A stretch of DNA of 15,024 nt, taken from NCBI GenBank assembly GCA_017613475.1, contig JAGADT010000007.1, forward strand, positions 1-15,024. The letters run 5' to 3'. Position numbers and translations under genes: made by a program. Shown here piece by piece: positions 13,745 through 15,024 of this stretch. The notes beneath the pieces are model-generated. The model saw nothing but the letters and a program-made list of their open reading frames with translations, did not search any database and was not told the origin of the DNA. The stretch's first letter is position 1. Each line of letters begins with the position of its first letter. Origin of the DNA: Desulfovibrionaceae bacterium (GTDB lineage: Bacteria; Desulfobacterota; Desulfovibrionia; Desulfovibrionales; Desulfovibrionaceae).

Positions 13745-14869
13745 TCATCGCTTTCTGCGTATATTGACGATCACAAATTCTGACCTGGTCCCGGTCTTGA
13801 ACTTAATGGCCCAGTCGGAAATGCCGGACGTCACGATAAAATCCGTGCCGCCGCGCCTCTCATGCCCATAGACCAGATCGTTCGCCCCGATCCATTTACC
13901 GACCTGGTTGAACGGGAAAAGCTGCCCGCCGTGCGTATGCCCGCACAGGACAAGGTCAACCTTTGCGGCTGCCTGCCTGGCAAAATCCGCCGGCTGATGG
14001 TCCAGGACGATCATGTATTTGCTTTTATCCAGGCCCCTGACAAGCTCTTCCATCGAGGCACGCGTGCCGCCCCGTTCCCTGGCTTCGGAATAATCGCGCC
14101 GGCCAATCAGGTAAAAGGCATTGCCGAGTAAAACGCTTTCATCACGCAAAACAGCAATGCCGTTCTTTTTCAGCTCATCAAACAGGTCCTGTTCCGAAAA
14201 GCCGCGCTGCGCCGCGCCCCAATAGCCTTTGTCATGGTTGCCGGAGACAAAGTACACCCCGTATTTTGCCTTTACCTGCCCCAGCGCCTTTGTGGCGTTC
14301 ACCATGTCTTCCCTTGTCGTGCCGTCGTCAACATAATCCCCGACAACCATCAGGACATCAGGATTTTGCGCCTGGATGTTTTCCAGATGCCTGGCAAAGC
14401 CGCCTGCATTGAACGTTGTCCCCACATGCGCATCTGCAAACATGGCAAGCCTTAAATCCGGCACTTCCTTTTGCGTCACAAGCTCATACCCTGCCTGCCA
14501 TACATGGTGGTCAGCATACCAGCCGCCGCCCAATGCCAAAATGCTGGCCGCCAGTGCTGCCCAGCCGCCATAATAGCGTTCAAAGCCTTTATGGGCGAAT
14601 TTTCCCAGCATCCAGAAAGCCACATCGCAGGCGGCCCAGATCATTGCCACACAGATCACGCAGACAATCGCATTCACCGTATCCAGGCAGAGCGCGATGG
14701 CTCCCGCGGCTCCCAAAACGATGAGCAGGCCCAATAGGAAATGCCTGAACCTGCCCCATTTTGTGCCGGCTTTCATGCCCGCCAGCTTCGGAACCCTGGC
14801 CGCTATATACAGCAGGCATAGTAAAGCGAAAGCAAGTGTTGTCCAGAATATGATAATCCACATGGCCAT
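13745..14869 (-). CDS. Membrane-anchored metallophosphoesterase (YkuE/YaeI type)
   Basis: A 374-residue protein with about four hydrophobic segments in the first ~120 residues (WIIIFWTTLAFALLCLLYIA, FLLGLLIVLGAAGAIALCL, AIVCVICVAMIWAACDVAFW, and a shorter AALAASILALGGG), then a calcineurin-like phosphoesterase domain. Metal-site motifs are FADAHVG (D146, H148), VVGDYVDDG (D178), SGNHD (N211, H212), the histidine in VLDHQP and CGHTHGGQLFPF. GHTHGGQ is typical of the YkuE/YaeI group, which includes phosphodiesterases acting on UDP-sugar or lipid-linked substrates at the membrane. CGGGGG eight bases before ATG 14869 favours this start; ATGs at 14890 and 14863 are alternatives. It converges on the DUF2828 gene and has no operon partner in the window. 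The substrate cannot be told. Confidence 0.9.
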   Translation of the reverse strand: MAMWIIIFWTTLAFALLCLLYIAARVPKLAGMKAGTKWGRFRHFLLGLLIVLGAAGAIALCLDTVNAIVCVICVAMIWAACDVAFWMLGKFAHKGFERYYGGWAALAASILALGGGWYADHHVWQAGYELVTQKEVPDLRLAMFADAHVGTTFNAGGFARHLENIQAQNPDVLMVVGDYVDDGTTREDMVNATKALGQVKAKYGVYFVSGNHDKGYWGAAQRGFSEQDLFDELKKNGIAVLRDESVLLGNAFYLIGRRDYSEARERGGTRASMEELVRGLDKSKYMIVLDHQPADFARQAAAKVDLVLCGHTHGGQLFPFNQVGKWIGANDLVYGHERRGGTDFIVTSGISDWAIKFKTGTRSEFVIVNIRRKR

Positions 14870-15024
14870 CGTAAAAGCCCCCGTTTCCATTCCAGGCGCG
14901 CAGGCATGGAATGCGATGGATCAAGGCAAAAGAAAATGAGGCGGCCAGCCTTGCGCTTGATGGCGTTTTGATTGAAACTGCCCATCGGGAATGCCGCCGG
15001 GCCCAGTGCCCTGCCTGACAGCCG

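Noticed and set aside
13731..13745. AATGCA-CAA-TGCATT hairpin at the end of the phosphoesterase gene
   Set aside because: Six AT-rich base pairs followed by TCTTTG on the minus strand; too weak to call a terminator.
14891..15024. Short minus-strand frame at the right end
   Set aside because: Overlaps the phosphoesterase N terminus in another frame and has no motif; the remaining bases show no feature.

Overview
The window is gene-dense, GC-rich bacterial chromosome with conserved genes at the left, an accessory block in the middle and a phosphoesterase at the right. A sigma-54-dependent response regulator, parAB with parS sites and a CoaE tail fit a Gram-negative of the Desulfovibrio type (Desulfobacterota). 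That assignment is inferred from gene style alone. Several accessory genes (WYL pair, DUF2828 protein, DUF3791-like small protein) are of kinds I associate with gut Firmicutes, which suggests horizontal exchange in a gut community.

Left part (1-2154, + strand): the 3' end of a probable dephospho-CoA kinase gene, two parS sites, parA and parB. This is a complete parABS segregation locus and suggests proximity to the replication origin.

2177-5934 (- strand): in transcription order, a double-ACT-domain protein, a DUF711/UPF0210 protein, a terminator, an M24 Xaa-Pro-peptidase-like enzyme, and an RraA-like aldolase/decarboxylase-type protein ending at a second terminator. A divergent intergenic region of about 185 bases with GC-rich palindromes separates this group from the next gene.

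6119-7492 (+): an NtrX-like sigma-54 response regulator without a neighbouring kinase. Directly behind its stop sits a small cassette: two short overlapping genes (81 and 96 aa, the second DUF3791-like) and a NADAR (YbiA-like) N-glycosidase gene. The cassette ends in a decayed second copy of the regulator gene's last ~145 bases (8550-8694). A second, unrelated repeat pair (7997-8085 and 8781-8865) lies inside and just outside the cassette. The arrangement looks like an insertion or duplication that displaced the original 3' end of the regulator.

8932-13657 (+): two overlapping WYL-domain regulators, about 1 kb without a credible protein gene but with several hand-foldable stem-loops, an AT-rich promoter-like patch, and a DUF2828 (TROVE/vWA, Ro60-like) gene closed by a strong terminator. 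The likely theme is RNA surveillance or stress response under WYL control. The NADAR cassette beside it adds an ADP-ribose/NAD-related function. The gap upstream of the Ro-like gene is the place to look for a Y-RNA-like partner.

13745-14869 (-): a membrane-anchored YkuE/YaeI-type metallophosphoesterase, convergent with the DUF2828 gene. The last ~130 bases show nothing I can call.
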